A stretch of DNA of 14,376 nucleotides from an uncultured Oribacterium sp. (GTDB taxonomy: Bacteria > Bacillota > Clostridia > Lachnospirales > Lachnospiraceae): positions 1-14,376 of the forward strand of contig CALHIC010000189.1 in assembly GCA_938030845.1 (NCBI GenBank). The letters run 5' to 3'. Position numbers and translations under genes: made by a program. Within the stretch, counting starts at the first letter, position 1; every line of letters begins with the position of its first letter. Below the pieces are notes generated by a model. It searched no databases, had not been told where the DNA came from, and saw only the letters and a program-made list of their open reading frames with translations. This document shows positions 1 to 7,233 of this stretch, one piece after another.

Positions 1-66
1 TTTTAGGGGATAAAGAGGGTAAGATATACACATTTCTTCCGGAAAATAAGTTTTTTCCAAAGGGTA

Positions 67-95
67 TTGACGATTTATAGCCCTTTCTATATAAT
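67..95 (+). promoter_or_regulatory. Probable sigma-A promoter of rpmH-rnpA
   Basis: A -35 box TTGACG (67-72) is separated by exactly 17 bases from a perfect -10 box TATAAT (90-95). This predicts a transcript starting near 102 and a leader of about 110 bases before rpmH. Spacing and boxes are seen directly; use as a vegetative promoter is inferred. Confidence 0.8.
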
Positions 96-125
96 AATCT
101 GCGATGTTTACCCAAAATTAGGAGT

Positions 126-157
126 TTATTCGGGACCTTTCGGATAAGGACGAATAA
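126..157 (+). promoter_or_regulatory. Hairpin in the rpmH mRNA leader
   Basis: TTATTCG (126-132) pairs with CGAATAA (151-157). After a small internal bulge, CCTT (136-139) pairs with AAGG (146-149) around a six-base loop. A smaller hairpin follows (TGGC 177-180 with GCCA 186-189). There is no T-tract, so this is not an intrinsic terminator. It could be an mRNA-stabilising or protein-binding leader structure; no known riboswitch or L34 leader was recognised. Confidence 0.4.
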
Positions 158-215
158 TTCCCGGAGAAACGATCGGTGGCTTCAGGCCATACACTAAAAA
201 AAGGGAGGTGTCCGT

Positions 216-359
216 ATGCATAAGGGAAAAATGACTTATCAGCCAAAGACAAGACAGAGAGCAAAGGTGCATGGATTTAGAAAGAGAATGTCCACAGCCA
301 ACGGTAGAAAGGTTTTGTCTGCTAGAAGAGCTAAAGGTAGAGCAAGATTATCTGCATAA
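216..359 (+). CDS. rpmH: 50S ribosomal protein L34
   Basis: The gene encodes a 47-residue, very basic protein with the L34 signature: a TYQPKTRQR start segment, [11 protein letters not shown] in the middle and a [13 protein letters not shown] tail. L34 is a structural protein of the large ribosomal subunit. The start at 216 is preferred over the in-frame ATG at 231 because AGGGAGGTG (202-210) lies just upstream at normal spacing; the usual family length is about 44 residues, so this version has a few extra N-terminal residues. It is the first gene after the promoter at 67-95 and precedes rnpA, the almost universal bacterial pairing. Confidence 0.97.
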   Translation: MHKGKMTYQPKTRQRAKVHGFRKRMSTANGRKVLSARRAKGRARLSA

Positions 360-375
360 TGCAGAAACATAAAGG

Positions 376-394
376 AAGCTTTCTTGAAAAGCTT
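376..394 (+). promoter_or_regulatory. Hairpin with AAGCTTT/AAAGCTT arms after rpmH
   Basis: AAGCTTT (376-382) pairs with AAAGCTT (388-394) around a five-base loop, 17 bases after the rpmH stop. It is the first of three hairpins in the rpmH-rnpA spacer. It may be a processing or stabilising element that lets L34 be made in larger amounts than RnpA; that role is inferred. Confidence 0.4.
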
Positions 395-395
395 A

Positions 396-412
396 AGGGG
401 AGTATTTCCCCT
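396..412 (+). promoter_or_regulatory. Second hairpin in the rpmH-rnpA spacer
   Basis: AGGGGA (396-401) pairs perfectly with TCCCCT (407-412) across a five-base loop. No T-rich run follows, so termination is unlikely from this hairpin alone. Confidence 0.4.
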
Positions 413-428
413 GTAGAATACAGAAATG

Positions 429-455
429 AGGCCGCTGGAAAGCGGTCTTTCTTCA
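429..455 (+). terminator. Weak terminator or attenuator upstream of rnpA
   Basis: AGGCCGCT (429-436) pairs with AGCGGTCT (441-448), with one G-U pair, across a GGAA tetraloop of the stable GNRA class. A short T-rich tail (TTCTTC) follows. The tail is interrupted, so partial termination between rpmH and rnpA is more plausible than a full stop; it may set the L34 to RnpA ratio. Confidence 0.4.
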
Positions 456-471
456 ACCTTGGAGATATTTT

Positions 472-819
472 ATGAAACGTTTTCCTTCCATGAAGTCAAA
501 TGAAGAGTTTCAGCATTGTTATAAAAAAGGAAAATCCTATGCCAATGCTTATTTTGTGATGTTGATAGTGGAAAACGGCTTAGACTATTCCCGACTGGGA
601 ATATCCTGTTCCAAGAAGGTGGGAAATTCTGTAGTTCGTCATGGAATCAGCAGAAAGCTTCGAGAGATATTTCGATTACACAAAGAAATCAAAGAGGGGT
701 TAGACATCGTTTTAGTCGTAAGACAGAAGGTAGCTTTTGCAAGCTATTCGGAATTGGAGATTGCTTATCTCGATTTATGTAGCAGGCATCATATACTTAG
801 TAATGGAGAGAAGTTCTGA
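472..819 (+). CDS. rnpA: Ribonuclease P protein component
   Basis: This 115-residue basic protein is the protein subunit of RNase P, which binds the catalytic RNA and helps cut the 5' leader from pre-tRNAs. Family features are the N-terminal basic start, the aromatic-rich strand at residues 24-33, and the conserved block KKVGNSVVR at 48-56 leading into the RNA-binding helix to about 68. The helix is usually R-N-R-x-x-R; here it reads RHGISRKLRE (56-65), so the third position of the RNR signature is Gly58 rather than Arg. Length is normal. GGAG at 461-464 supports the ATG at 472. It lies in the standard place after rpmH. Confidence 0.95.
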   Translation: MKRFPSMKSNEEFQHCYKKGKSYANAYFVMLIVENGLDYSRLGISCSKKVGNSVVRHGISRKLREIFRLHKEIKEGLDIVLVVRQKVAFASYSELEIAYLDLCSRHHILSNGEKF

Positions 820-851
820 AATTCTGATTTTTTCCAAAGGGAAATAAAATC

Positions 852-865
852 CCTATTATAATAGG
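852..865. promoter_or_regulatory. 14-bp perfect palindrome containing a -10-like box
   Basis: CCTATTATAATAGG is its own reverse complement and contains TATAAT at 857-862. No convincing -35 box lies 16-18 bases upstream, so promoter activity is doubtful. It could be an operator or a promoter that needs an activator for yidD-yidC-jag. The preceding AGGGA/TCCCT arms (838-854) overlap it. Confidence 0.3.
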
Positions 866-900
866 AAGAAACTCGGACAAAAAATACGTTTTATAAGGAT

Positions 901-931
901 ATAAGCTTTTCAAAATTGTGAAAAAGCTTAT
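901..931 (+). promoter_or_regulatory. Hairpin just upstream of the yidD ribosome binding site
   Basis: ATAAGCTTTTCA (901-912) pairs with TGAAAAAGCTTAT (919-931), with a single bulged A at 921 and a six-base loop. It ends five bases before the AAGGAG that serves yidD. The arms share the AAGCTTT/AAAGCTT core with the hairpin at 376-394. A translational or stability role is possible; no T-tract follows. Confidence 0.45.
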
Positions 932-948
932 TCCGAAGGAGAGCTTTG

Positions 949-1161
949 ATGAAAAAACTGATGTTAAAAATGATTCGTTTTTATCAAAAATTTTTATCTC
1001 CTATGAAGGGACATTCTCATTGTAAATACACACCCACATGTTCTCAATACGCCTATGAGGCCATACAAAAGCACGGGTGTGTGAAAGGACTATTGTTGGC
1101 AATCTGGAGATTACTGCGTTGTAATCCCTTTGCTAAAGGCGGATATGATCCTGTTCCCTAG
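949..1161 (+). CDS. yidD: Membrane protein insertion efficiency factor YidD
   Basis: This is a 70-residue protein of the YidD (DUF37, former haemolysin-related) family, a small membrane-associated factor that assists YidC-dependent insertion. The diagnostic block is present: [20 protein letters not shown], then a [18 protein letters not shown] end, with the conserved cysteines. An amphipathic N-terminus ([17 protein letters not shown]) is typical. A TTG at 946 is in frame and directly abuts the ATG at 949; ATG is chosen because AAGGAG (936-941) is then seven bases away. It lies between rnpA and yidC, as in most Firmicutes, and is 18 bases before yidC, so the two are probably cotranscribed. 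Confidence 0.93.
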   Translation: MKKLMLKMIRFYQKFLSPMKGHSHCKYTPTCSQYAYEAIQKHGCVKGLLLAIWRLLRCNPFAKGGYDPVP

Positions 1162-1179
1162 AGATGAAGGGAGAAAAAC

Positions 1180-2508
1180 TTGATTCAAAATCTGATTATT
1201 TTAACCAAAAACACATCCAACCTACCCTTGTTCGGTCCAATCTGGAACCTTATTGTAAGCGCTTTGGGCTGGATTATGAACTGGATTTACCTTTTCTTAG
1301 ATGGAATAGGTATCCCCAATATTGGATTGGCCATCATTCTGTTTACCTTGGTAACTCGTATTTTGCTGTTCCCGACTTCTTTAAAACAGCAAAAATCCTC
1401 CAGAATGATGCAGATTATGCAACCGGAAATTCGTGCTGTACAGGAAAAGTATAAGAACAAAACGGACAATGCTTCCATGATGGCGCAGCAAACCGAAATG
1501 AAAGCCATTTATGAAAAGTACGGCACTTCTATGACTGCAGGGTGTTTGCCTTTGTTTTTACAAATGCCGATTATTTTCGCCCTGTATCGTATTATTATGA
1601 ACATTCCTGCCTATGTTCCTTCCGTAAAGGCGGTTTATGAAAGTGTTTCTACCGCTATCGGAGGTTCCTCTGCGGCTCAAAGTCTTCTGGACTTCGGAAA
1701 AGCCAACGGTATGGAATCTATTTTAAAGACCTTACACAACTTAGGTCTGGATGACCCCGCTAAGTATAATGCAGACGCGGTTCATAACTTTGTCATTGAC
1801 TTTTTGTATAAGTTAAATCCTGCGCAGTGGGCAAAGCTTCCGGAGATTTTCCCTTCTGCTACCCAGGTAATTCAGCAGGCTGCGGCAAAGTCTACAGAGA
1901 TTAACAGCTTTTTAGGCTTAAACCTTTCCACTGCTCCCTCTGCCTATGGATTTACCCCAAATATTTACTGGTTAATTCCTATTTTGGCAGGCTTAAGCCA
2001 GTGGGCTTCCACCCTGCTGATGCAGAAGCAGACCATGCCTACCGCAACTGAGGAGGGAGATCAGTCCCAGCAGATGATGAAGAGCATGAACGTTATGATG
2101 CCTTTGATGTCTGTGTGGTTCTGCTTCAGCTTTGCTTCCGGAATCGGTTTATACTGGATTGCTTCTTCCGTATTTATGCTCTTACAGCAGTTGATTTTAA
2201 ACTGGTACTTCGGAAAGAAGACCAATGAAGAGCTTTTACAGGATGCTATGGCAAAGGCTAACGAAAAAAGAGCTAAAAAAGGCTTACCTCCCATTGATGA
2301 AAAGACCGTGGAAAACAGATTAAAGCTTATGCAGGCTAAGGAAGATTCTGAAGAGAAGAATCGTATGGAAAAGATTGCAAAGCAAAATCTGAAGACAAAA
2401 GAATCTACAGACTATTACAATCAAAATGCGAAAGAGGGCTCATTAGCCAGCAAGGCAAACATGGTACAGCTTTACAATGAAAAGCATGAGAAAAAAGAGA
2501 AAAAGTAA
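1180..2508 (+). CDS. yidC: YidC/OxaI-family membrane protein insertase
   Basis: The 442-residue protein inserts and folds inner-membrane proteins, alone or with SecYEG. Visible features are a hydrophobic first segment around residues 20-40 and the TLVTRILLFP segment with the conserved groove arginine at residue 60. Then come a charged cytoplasmic hairpin (67-115), a membrane segment at 122-140, and a long exposed insertion at about 150-245 ending in FLGLNLS. Further membrane segments lie at 262-280 and 304-340, followed by a roughly 95-residue lysine-rich cytoplasmic tail suited to ribosome contact. No lipobox is seen, unlike Bacillus SpoIIIJ. The start is TTG, supported by AGGGAG at 1168-1173. 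The loop insertion and tail make it longer than the 260-300 residues usual in Bacilli. Confidence 0.95.
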   Translation: MIQNLIILTKNTSNLPLFGPIWNLIVSALGWIMNWIYLFLDGIGIPNIGLAIILFTLVTRILLFPTSLKQQKSSRMMQIMQPEIRAVQEKYKNKTDNASMMAQQTEMKAIYEKYGTSMTAGCLPLFLQMPIIFALYRIIMNIPAYVPSVKAVYESVSTAIGGSSAAQSLLDFGKANGMESILKTLHNLGLDDPAKYNADAVHNFVIDFLYKLNPAQWAKLPEIFPSATQVIQQAAAKSTEINSFLGLNLSTAPSAYGFTPNIYWLIPILAGLSQWASTLLMQKQTMPTATEEGDQSQQMMKSMNVMMPLMSVWFCFSFASGIGLYWIASSVFMLLQQLILNWYFGKKTNEELLQDAMAKANEKRAKKGLPPIDEKTVENRLKLMQAKEDSEEKNRMEKIAKQNLKTKESTDYYNQNAKEGSLASKANMVQLYNEKHEKKEKK

Positions 2509-2528
2509 AAAGCTTAGGGAGAAAAGCT

Positions 2529-3629
2529 ATGGACAAGTTTAGAGTTTCTGCAAAGACGGTAGAAGAAGCGATTACGAAGGCAACCATCTCTTTAGGTTGT
2601 ACCTCAGACAGAATTTCCTACAATGTGATTGTACAGGGAAGCAACGGTTTATTCGGTATCGGAGCAAAGCCCTGGATTATCGAAGCCTGGGAAAAGGATG
2701 AAGCGGAAATCGCAAAAGAAAAGGTTGCAGCGGAAAAGCCCGCGGCAGTAGAGAAAGCGGCATTTGAAAAGAAGGAAGCGGAAGGAAAAAGGGAAAGCTC
2801 TTCTGTAGAGGAAAAGTCTCAGAGTTTTGAGAAAAGGGAAGAAAGAAAGGCTTCCGGGGAGGATAAATCATTTTCCCATAATGCTTCTTTGGAAAAGAAG
2901 GACGAAAAGAGAGAGAAGAAGTTTGAAAAGAAGGAAGGCTTTAAGGGCTTCAGCAGAGGAGGCTATGATCCTATCCCTGCACCAATCTCTTCCGCTCCTG
3001 TAAAGAGAGAAGAAAAGTCCTTTGAAGGAAGAAGTCCCGAGAAGAGAGAACTTACGCCCCTTTCCGAAGAGGAAATCGCAGCGGTAACTAAGGCTGCTTT
3101 AGAGTTCTTAAGCTCTGTATTTCAGGGTATGGCTATGGAAGTGGAGCTTCAGACAGAGTTTAGAAACAGCAGCAATGAGCTTTACATCAACCTGGTAGGA
3201 CCGGATATGGGCATCCTCATCGGAAAAAGAGGACAGACCCTGGATTCCTTACAGTACCTTTGCTCCTTGGTGGTGAATAAAAACCACGGGGATGAGTATC
3301 TTCGGGTAAAGCTGGATACGGAGGATTACCGTAAGAGAAGAGAGCAGACCTTAAGAAGTCTGGCTAAAAACATTGCCTACAAGGTAAAGAAGAATCGGAA
3401 ATCCGTTCATTTGGAGCCAATGAATCCTTATGAGAGAAGAATCATTCATGCCGCACTGCAAAGTGACAGTCAGGTTTCCACAAAATCCGAGGGAGAGGAT
3501 CCCTTCCGCCACGTGGTGATTTTCTGTAAAAATGGAGGAAAGTTCCAAAAGGATTTCCGCCACAAGGGAAACAGGATGAGAAGAGAGGACAGGAAAGAAG
3601 AAAAGAGAGAAGAAAAGAGCGAAGAATAA
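2529..3629 (+). CDS. jag: Jag/KhpB-type RNA-binding protein (Jag-N, KH and R3H domains)
   Basis: This 366-residue protein has three parts. A Jag-N domain (1-55) carries VEEAITKA and GLFGIGAKP. A long charged Lys/Glu linker covers about 56-175. The C-terminal RNA-binding module has a KH domain with the GKRG loop at 232-235 and an R3H domain with RRIIH at 303-307. Jag/KhpB binds many small RNAs and mRNAs in Gram-positive bacteria and affects cell division and envelope synthesis; this is family knowledge. The linker contains FSRGGYDPIPAP (141-152), which resembles the YidD C-terminus and stands out from the charged repeats around it. AGGGAG at 2516-2521 sets the start and sits in the loop of a small hairpin (2511-2515 with 2524-2528). 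The gene is 20 bases after yidC, a standard pairing. Confidence 0.95.
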   Translation: MDKFRVSAKTVEEAITKATISLGCTSDRISYNVIVQGSNGLFGIGAKPWIIEAWEKDEAEIAKEKVAAEKPAAVEKAAFEKKEAEGKRESSSVEEKSQSFEKREERKASGEDKSFSHNASLEKKDEKREKKFEKKEGFKGFSRGGYDPIPAPISSAPVKREEKSFEGRSPEKRELTPLSEEEIAAVTKAALEFLSSVFQGMAMEVELQTEFRNSSNELYINLVGPDMGILIGKRGQTLDSLQYLCSLVVNKNHGDEYLRVKLDTEDYRKRREQTLRSLAKNIAYKVKKNRKSVHLEPMNPYERRIIHAALQSDSQVSTKSEGEDPFRHVVIFCKNGGKFQKDFRHKGNRMRREDRKEEKREEKSEE

Positions 3630-3719
3630 GACTTTCTTGCACCCCATGGAAGAAATAAGAAGAATAATTAGTAAGTAAATTCATTCGGTAAGGGGAACAT
3701 ATTCAGTAAGAAGAAGTTG

Positions 3720-3745
3720 TCAAAAGAAGTCATCAAAAGAAGTCA
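3720..3745. repeat. Two tandem 13-bp repeats after jag
   Basis: TCAAAAGAAGTCA occurs twice back to back (3720-3732 and 3733-3745), followed by a decayed possible third unit beginning TAAAACG. The rest of the gap from the jag stop (3630) to 3776 shows no gene; it is A/G-rich, with a second loose echo (ATTCGGTAAG and ATTCAGTAAG near 3682-3710). Confidence 0.7.
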
Positions 3746-3776
3746 TAAAACGTAAGTTAAAGAATTGTGTGATATT

Positions 3777-3840
3777 TAAGCAGTAGAGGTCTGAAATAGG
3801 GAGAGTTAGTTCTACCCTGATTTCAGGCCTCTATTGCTTA
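3777..3840 (+). repeat. 64-base near-perfect palindrome (long hairpin)
   Basis: The arms 3777-3797 and 3820-3840 pair over 21 uninterrupted positions, of which two are G-U in the plus-strand RNA. AGGG (3798-3801) then pairs with CCCT (3815-3818) after a bulged G, leaving a 13-base apical loop. It lies between jag and mnmE. No T-tract follows on either strand, so it is not a classical intrinsic terminator, although a stem this stable could still block readthrough or 3' exonucleases. It may also be a dispersed palindromic element. Confidence 0.75.
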
Positions 3841-3894
3841 TCGAGTGTATAAAGCTATTTAGCCTTATTTATCATTTCCTTCCTAGGCTTTTCA

Positions 3895-3923
3895 TTGCAT
3901 TGTAAGGCAAATCTTAGTAAAAT
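3895..3923 (+). promoter_or_regulatory. Probable promoter of the mnmE-mnmG-rsmG operon
   Basis: TTGCAT (3895-3900), a 17-base spacer and TAAAAT (3918-3923) form a reasonable sigma-A promoter. The predicted start near 3930 leaves only a short leader before the GGAGG at 3937-3941. It lies downstream of the 64-base hairpin, which is consistent with a new transcription unit. Confidence 0.55.
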
Positions 3924-3948
3924 ACAGAATTGCTGAGGAGGTGAGGAT

Positions 3949-5319
3949 TTGGAAAATACCATTAGCGGAATTGCCACCGCATTAGTAGAAAGCGGAATCG
4001 GCATTATCCGGATTAGCGGAAATCAGGCTGTGGAAATTGCCGGAAAAATTTTAAGAACTAAGGGGGGAAAACCCTTGGATATCAGAGAAAGCCACCGGAT
4101 TCGCTATGGCTTTGTTTTTGACGGGAAAAAGGAAATTGATGAGGTTTTGGTTTCCACTTTTTTAGCACCCAAATCCTTTACCGGAGAAGATACGGTGGAA
4201 ATCAACTGTCACGGCGGAATTCTTTTGATGCAAAAGGTTTTTCAGGCCACTCTTAAGGCCGGAGCAAGACCGGCGGAGCCGGGAGAGTTTAGTAAACGAG
4301 CCTTTTTAAACGGGCGTATCGACCTTTCACAGGCGGAGGCGGTGGCGGATTTAATTTCTGCCAAAAGCGAGGACAGCATTCGCTCTTCCCTTTCCCTATT
4401 ACAGGGTTCCTTAAAGGAAAAGATTAAGGGAATACGGAGCAGAATTCTGGAAGATACCGCCTTTATTGAAGCGGCTTTGGATGATCCGGAGCATATTTCT
4501 TTGGAGGGCTTTTCCGAGCAGTGTCAAGCCCATGTGGAAGGGATTCTCTCTGAAATTTCAGAGCTTTTGAAGCACCAAAGGGAAGGAAAACTCTTAAAGG
4601 AGGGAATTCAAACCGTTATTGTGGGAAAGCCCAATGCGGGAAAGTCATCTCTCTTAAATTGCCTGGTTAAGGCGGATAAGGCCATTGTAAGTAATATTCC
4701 CGGAACCACCAGAGATACGGTGGAGGAGGATATTCGTATCGGCTCCCTTTCCCTTCATTTGATGGATACCGCAGGAATCCGGGAAACGGAAGATATTGTG
4801 GAAGAAATCGGTGTGAATCGGGCAAAGGAAGGGATTGAAAAGGCGGACTGCGTTCTCTTGGTTCTGGACGGAAGCCTTCCCTTAGAGGAGGAGGACCGAA
4901 AGATTTTAGCCCTTTTAGAGGGAAAAAAGGTCCTGGTGCTTCTCAATAAAATGGATAAGGAAAGCATTTTACAAAAAGAGGACTTGGAAAAGTCTACCGG
5001 TTTTCCTGTGCTTCCTATTTCCGCCAAAGAGGGAAGGGGTATTGAGGAGCTTGGTCAAAAGCTGGAAGAGCTTTTTTATACCGGAAGTCTTTCCTTTTCC
5101 ACGGAAACCTATATTCACAGTGAACGGCAGATTGCAGCATTGGAAGAGGCTAAGTCTGCTTTGGAATTGGTCTTGGAGGGAATCCGTCTGGGAATGTCCG
5201 AGGATTTCTTGAGCATAGATTTAATGGGGGCATACAGTGCCTTAGGAAGAATTCTGGGAGAGGATGTTTCCGAGGATTTAATTAATGAGATTTTCGCAAA
5301 GTTTTGCATGGGAAAATAG
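3949..5319 (+). CDS. mnmE: tRNA uridine-5-carboxymethylaminomethyl(34) GTPase MnmE
   Basis: The 456-residue protein is the potassium-activated GTPase that works with MnmG to modify the wobble uridine of certain tRNAs. Order of domains: N-terminal formyl-THF-binding domain (1-117, starting TISGIATA and including GEDTVEINCHGG), a helical domain, and an inserted GTPase domain. The GTPase motifs are G1 GKPNAGKS (226-233), G2 TTRD (253-256), G3 DTAG (273-276), G4 NKMD (333-336) and G5 SAK (358-360). The C-terminus is FCMGK (452-456), containing the catalytic cysteine of the family. The start is TTG, chosen because GAGGAGGTGAGG lies immediately upstream (GGAGG at 3937-3941). mnmG follows 12 bases later. 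Length and motifs are normal. Confidence 0.97.
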   Translation: MENTISGIATALVESGIGIIRISGNQAVEIAGKILRTKGGKPLDIRESHRIRYGFVFDGKKEIDEVLVSTFLAPKSFTGEDTVEINCHGGILLMQKVFQATLKAGARPAEPGEFSKRAFLNGRIDLSQAEAVADLISAKSEDSIRSSLSLLQGSLKEKIKGIRSRILEDTAFIEAALDDPEHISLEGFSEQCQAHVEGILSEISELLKHQREGKLLKEGIQTVIVGKPNAGKSSLLNCLVKADKAIVSNIPGTTRDTVEEDIRIGSLSLHLMDTAGIRETEDIVEEIGVNRAKEGIEKADCVLLVLDGSLPLEEEDRKILALLEGKKVLVLLNKMDKESILQKEDLEKSTGFPVLPISAKEGRGIEELGQKLEELFYTGSLSFSTETYIHSERQIAALEEAKSALELVLEGIRLGMSEDFLSIDLMGAYSALGRILGEDVSEDLINEIFAKFCMGK

Positions 5320-5331
5320 TAAAGAGGGAAT

Positions 5332-7233
5332 ATGGCATTTTTAGAAGAACAGGTGGATATTGTAGTGGTGGGAGCAGGGCATGCAGGAGTGGAAGCGGCC
5401 CTGGTTTCCGCTAGGCGGGGGCATAAAACTCTTCTTTTTACCCTGAGCCCGGACAGCATTTCCATGATGGCCTGTAACCCCAATATCGGGGGAAGCTCCA
5501 AGGGGCATCTGGTCAGAGAATTGGATGCCCTGGGGGGAATGATGGGAAAGGTCTGCGACCAATCCTTTCTCCAGTCCAGGATGTTAAATAAGTCCAAGGG
5601 TCCGGCGGTACATTCCTTAAGAGCCCAGGCGGATAAGCAGGTCTATTCCCGGAATATGCGTCATCTTGTGGAAAATCAGGAGAATCTTCATATTCGGCAG
5701 GGAGAAATTGTTTCTCTACTGTGCAATGAGGAAAAGACGGAAATCCGCGGAGTTGTGAGCAGTACCGGAGCCAGATATTATGCCAAGGCAGTGCTGATTT
5801 GCACCGGAGTGTACTTGAATGCCCGCTGCATTTATGGAGAGGTTTCTGAAGAAACCGGGCCAAACGGTCTTCGCAGAGCTACAAAGCTGAGTCAGGCTCT
5901 TTTGGATTTAGGCTTCAGGCTACAGCGTTTTAAAACCGGAACCCCTGCCAGAGTGGATAGAAGGTCTCTGGATTTTAGCAAGATGGAAGTCCAGAAGGGA
6001 GATGTGCCTGTGGTGCCCTTCTCCTTTTCCACGGATCCTGCCAGTGTGCAAATTTCTCAGGAAGATTGCTACCTGACCTATACCTGTGAAGAAGGTCATG
6101 AGATTATTCGGGAAAATATTGACCGTTCCCCCATGTATAACGGGGTGATTCAGGGAACCGGCCCCAGATACTGCCCTTCCATCGAAGATAAGGTTATGAA
6201 GTTTCCAGAGAAAAATCGGCACCAGATTTTTGTGGAGCCGGAGGGAAGATACACCAACGAAATGTATCTTTCCGGTCTTTCCTCTTCTCTTCCGGAAGAC
6301 GTGCAAATGAGAATTCTTCGTACCATGGCAGGCTTTGAACAGGCGGAAATGGTGAGAACCGGCTATGCCATTGAATACGACTGCTTAAATTCTTTGGAAC
6401 TGGAAAATACCTTGGAAACAAAGAAAATTTCCGGCCTGTATTTTGCAGGACAAATGAACGGTTCCTCCGGCTATGAGGAGGCGGCGGTACAGGGCTTTAT
6501 GGCGGGAATAAATGCGGTACAAAAAATTGAAGGAAAAGAGCCCTTTGTATTAGATCGTTCCGAGGCCTATATCGGGGTTTTGATTGATGACCTGGTGACC
6601 AAGGAAAACAAAGAGCCTTATAGAATGATGACCAGCAGGGCGGAGTATCGTCTTCTGCTTCGACAGGACAATGCGGACCTTCGTCTTCGGGAAAAGGGCT
6701 ATGCTCTGGGGATGGTTTCAGAGGAGGAAATCAAGGCTACCAGGGAAAAGCAGGAAGCCATCCAAAAAGAGCTTCGCCGTATGGAAACTACCTATATCGG
6801 GGCAAATGCGGAGAATAACAGGATTTTGGAAAGCATTTCCTCTTCTCCTATCCAGTCCGGTATTTCTTTGAGAGAGCTTTGTAAGAGACCGGAGTGTAAT
6901 TATCAAAACATTGCTCCCTTGGATCCGGAAAGACCTTCCCTTTCTCCCTTCATACAGGAAGAAGTGGAAATCGAAATTAAATATGAGGGCTATATCAAGA
7001 GACAGATTCAACAGGTGGAAGCCTTTAAGAAAATGGAGCGGAAAAAGCTGCCAAAGGATATCTGCTATCATGATATTCACAACCTCCGTCTGGAAGCCAG
7101 ACAGAAGCTGGATTTGATTCGTCCGGAAAATATGGGTATGGCCTCCCGCATCAGCGGTGTCAGCCCTGCGGATTTATCGGTGCTTTTGATTTATCTGGAG
7201 AAGGAAAAGGAAAGAAGAAAGGAAGAGAAATGA
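5332..7233 (+). CDS. mnmG: tRNA uridine-5-carboxymethylaminomethyl(34) synthesis enzyme MnmG
   Basis: This is a 633-residue FAD enzyme (GidA) that, with MnmE, uses methylene-THF and glycine or ammonium to install the xm5 group at U34. Visible signatures are the dinucleotide-binding VVVGAGHAGVEAA (11-23), CNPNIGG with Cys48, GHLVRELDALGG (58-69), NKSKGPAVHSLRAQADK (86-102), RYCPSIEDK with Cys281, and GQMNGSSGYEEAAVQG (373-388). The C-terminal helical region that binds MnmE and tRNA runs from about 550. The short loop usually written GGTAKG or GGIGKG is GGSSKG here, a mild variant. AGAGGG at 5323-5328 supports the ATG. Its stop overlaps the rsmG start by four bases (ATGA), indicating translational coupling. 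Confidence 0.97.
   Translation: MAFLEEQVDIVVVGAGHAGVEAALVSARRGHKTLLFTLSPDSISMMACNPNIGGSSKGHLVRELDALGGMMGKVCDQSFLQSRMLNKSKGPAVHSLRAQADKQVYSRNMRHLVENQENLHIRQGEIVSLLCNEEKTEIRGVVSSTGARYYAKAVLICTGVYLNARCIYGEVSEETGPNGLRRATKLSQALLDLGFRLQRFKTGTPARVDRRSLDFSKMEVQKGDVPVVPFSFSTDPASVQISQEDCYLTYTCEEGHEIIRENIDRSPMYNGVIQGTGPRYCPSIEDKVMKFPEKNRHQIFVEPEGRYTNEMYLSGLSSSLPEDVQMRILRTMAGFEQAEMVRTGYAIEYDCLNSLELENTLETKKISGLYFAGQMNGSSGYEEAAVQGFMAGINAVQKIEGKEPFVLDRSEAYIGVLIDDLVTKENKEPYRMMTSRAEYRLLLRQDNADLRLREKGYALGMVSEEEIKATREKQEAIQKELRRMETTYIGANAENNRILESISSSPIQSGISLRELCKRPECNYQNIAPLDPERPSLSPFIQEEVEIEIKYEGYIKRQIQQVEAFKKMERKKLPKDICYHDIHNLRLEARQKLDLIRPENMGMASRISGVSPADLSVLLIYLEKEKERRKEEK

Noticed and set aside
24..32. ATATACACA, one mismatch from the DnaA box TTATNCACA
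   Set aside because: A single imperfect box with no companions in the visible leader is expected by chance; the origin probably lies further left, outside the window.
96..215. Riboswitch in the rpmH leader
   Set aside because: The leader is short and its hairpins match no riboswitch class I can recognise.
1164..1454. 96-codon ORF overlapping the start of yidC in another frame
   Set aside because: It lies entirely over yidC, has no recognisable protein features, and the YidC signatures are in the 1180 frame with its own ribosome site.
5115..5597. 160-codon minus-strand ORF across the mnmE-mnmG junction
   Set aside because: Both plus-strand genes have full family motifs through this region; the antisense translation has none.
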